Shown piece by piece: positions 62,720 through 64,000 of a stretch of 64,000 bases of DNA. The first letter of the stretch is position 1. Each line of letters starts with the position of its first letter. The notes under the pieces were generated by a model. It searched no databases and was not told where the DNA came from. It saw only the letters and a list, made by a program, of their open reading frames with translations. The stretch lies in the NCBI GenBank assembly GCA_003993805.1, contig RSEF01000003.1, positions 103,700,942 through 103,764,941 of the forward strand, given 5' to 3'. The translations under genes were made by a program, and so were the position numbers. This DNA comes from Himantopus leucocephalus (lineage: Eukaryota > Chordata > Aves > Charadriiformes > Recurvirostridae).

Positions 62720-64000
62720 TGGTTGTGCGTGGGTCGGGGGGAGCTTGGCATTTTTTCCCACACCCCCACCCCGGCCTTTCCCAGTTTTTTTCCCGCACGT
62801 TCCCGGAGCGGAGGTGCCCAGGAGCCGAGCAGCAGCGGGATGCCCTGCGCCTCCCGCGGCCTCCCCGAGGTGTCCCCCGGGGCTGCCGTGTCCTGTCCCC
62901 CCTGCAGGGCTCCGGCCAAGGGCTGGGGCTGCCTTTCGCTACATCCACCCGACGGCTCCCGCTCACCGCTCCGGCCCCGTGTTTCTCCTTACGGCGGAAA
63001 GACGTCGCTCCGTACACAAACCGACAACAGGAAAGCAGCGGTTTTTTTGCTGAACAGCGCTTGTAAAGCAGCCGTGACCGTCACGGTTTCCGTACATTTC
63101 CCTCCTTCCCTTCCTCCCGGGCAAGGCAAAACCTTCTGCCCTCCTTCGTAAAACCCACGCCGCCGGTGTGTCTCTCCCGCCGCTGGGTGACCTGCTGGGC
63201 CGGGGGATGGGGAGGGGGGGGCGCGCCGCTTGGGCAACCGAGATGCGATTCCTTCNGGGGGAAAAACATAAAAAAAAAAAAAAATCTTAAAAATAATATT
63301 AAAATATGGGGAAGCCGGCAGCACGGCCGCCGCCTCCGCCGCTCGCACCCGCCCAGGGAACACGCCGGGCGCTGCCGGGCGGGAAATCCCGGGATCCCCG
63401 CGCCCGCCGGGCCGGGAAGCGCCTCCCGCCGCCGCCAGGGGGCGCCGCTGTGCGGGGCGGCCGCTTTCAAAGCGGGGAGGCGGCGGCGGCGGCGGAGCGG
63501 CGGTTAATGGCGCCCGCCTCGCCGTGGGCGCGCCCGCCCCCCCTCACCCAGCCCTCCTCCGCCTCCTTCTCCTCCTCCTCCTCCACCGCCCCCGGCGGAG
63601 AAAAGCCCGGGAGCGGCGGCCGCCGCGCACATTCCGGCTCCGCGGCTGACGGCGCCGCGGGGGGTGAAGACCATGCCTGAGGCGGCGGCGGTGCCCTGCC
63701 GCGGCTCAGCGGGATAGCGCGGGGCGCCGCGCACCTTCCGCTGGCCGCCCCGTGCCGGCAGAGGNGTAGCTCCGCCGGCGGGGTGGGGGAGCGGGCAGGG
63801 GGTATCCCCGCTCCCGGCAGCGGGAGGCGGCCGTGCGGGGCATCCGCATCCCCTTATGTAAAGGGGCCGTTGGGGCGCACATGGCCGTCGGAGGGCTGCG
63901 GGCCTCCTCCGCGGGGTGGCCGTACGGGCAGAGCCAACGTGATTCCCGCTGCCGATGGTTCCCTGCGCCCGGGGGACGGGAGGCACGGGGAGGGGGGGGG
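62720..64000 (+). promoter_or_regulatory. CpG island, probable promoter of the next gene (RNF144A by gene order)
   Basis: Composition changes abruptly to GC-rich with frequent CpG, GGCGG and CCGCCC boxes (Sp1-type), and a (CGG)n tract at about 63479-63498. CpG density continues to the window edge. All frames are open because of composition, so the many overlapping frames on both strands are not evidence of coding. In mammals the gene after RSAD2 in the same direction is RNF144A, whose first exons are non-coding. No RNF144A coding sequence is visible, so the gene name is inference. Single Ns at 63256 and 63765 mark joins. Confidence 0.7.

Noticed and set aside
62647..63986. Many overlapping 90-160 codon frames on both strands
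   Set aside because: CpG-island composition removes stop codons in all frames. The translations are Pro/Arg/Gly/Ala-rich with no domain, and some cross Ns.

Overview
The window looks like bird nuclear DNA. At least eight fragments of CR1-type LINEs, the dominant avian retroposon, are scattered through it on both strands. The only gene I can build exon by exon is RSAD2 (viperin), an interferon-induced radical-SAM antiviral enzyme. It lies on the + strand from 53515 to 59024 in six exons with intact GT-AG junctions, and gives an uninterrupted 364-residue protein. The species cannot be named from the sequence. Three 100-base N blocks and five single Ns mark assembly joins.

Layout. Positions 1 to about 53.2 kb contain no recognisable gene. 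This AT-rich intergenic stretch holds a CR1 cut by an assembly gap (1.1-1.3 kb), a 133-bp near-identical tandem pair joined by one N (5.9-6.2 kb), and a dense graveyard of old LINEs at 8.9-16 kb. The graveyard includes a long decayed CR1/L3-like copy, an L2-like scrap, an older CR1, and a CR1 with an inverted internal segment. Younger CR1 pieces lie at 18.3 and 31.7 kb. A compact cluster of paired-type homeodomain sites at 22.9 kb is the best candidate regulatory element of the gene-free part. From 35.4 to 53.2 kb I see only unique non-coding sequence and short simple repeats.

From 53.2 to 62.2 kb is the RSAD2 transcription unit. It runs from a gap and a GAGCC pentanucleotide tract directly upstream of the start codon, through six exons (intron 3 carries a CR1 fragment), to a probable 3.2-kb 3' UTR ending at an AATAAA near 62.2 kb. 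From about 62.7 kb to the window end is a strong CpG island, inferred to be the promoter of the next gene. By mammalian gene order that gene would be RNF144A, but no coding exon of it is inside the window.

In mammals CMPK2, another interferon-induced nucleotide enzyme, lies divergently just upstream of RSAD2. I could not recognise any CMPK2 exon in the 53 kb upstream here. It may be hidden in the GC-rich gap at 53264-53363, moved, or lost. I found no CRISPR, tRNA or rRNA, and no clear endogenous retrovirus. The novel-looking items are the homeodomain-site cluster, the apparent absence of CMPK2, the pentanucleotide tract at the RSAD2 start, and the rearranged CR1s. None of them is a demonstrated new system.
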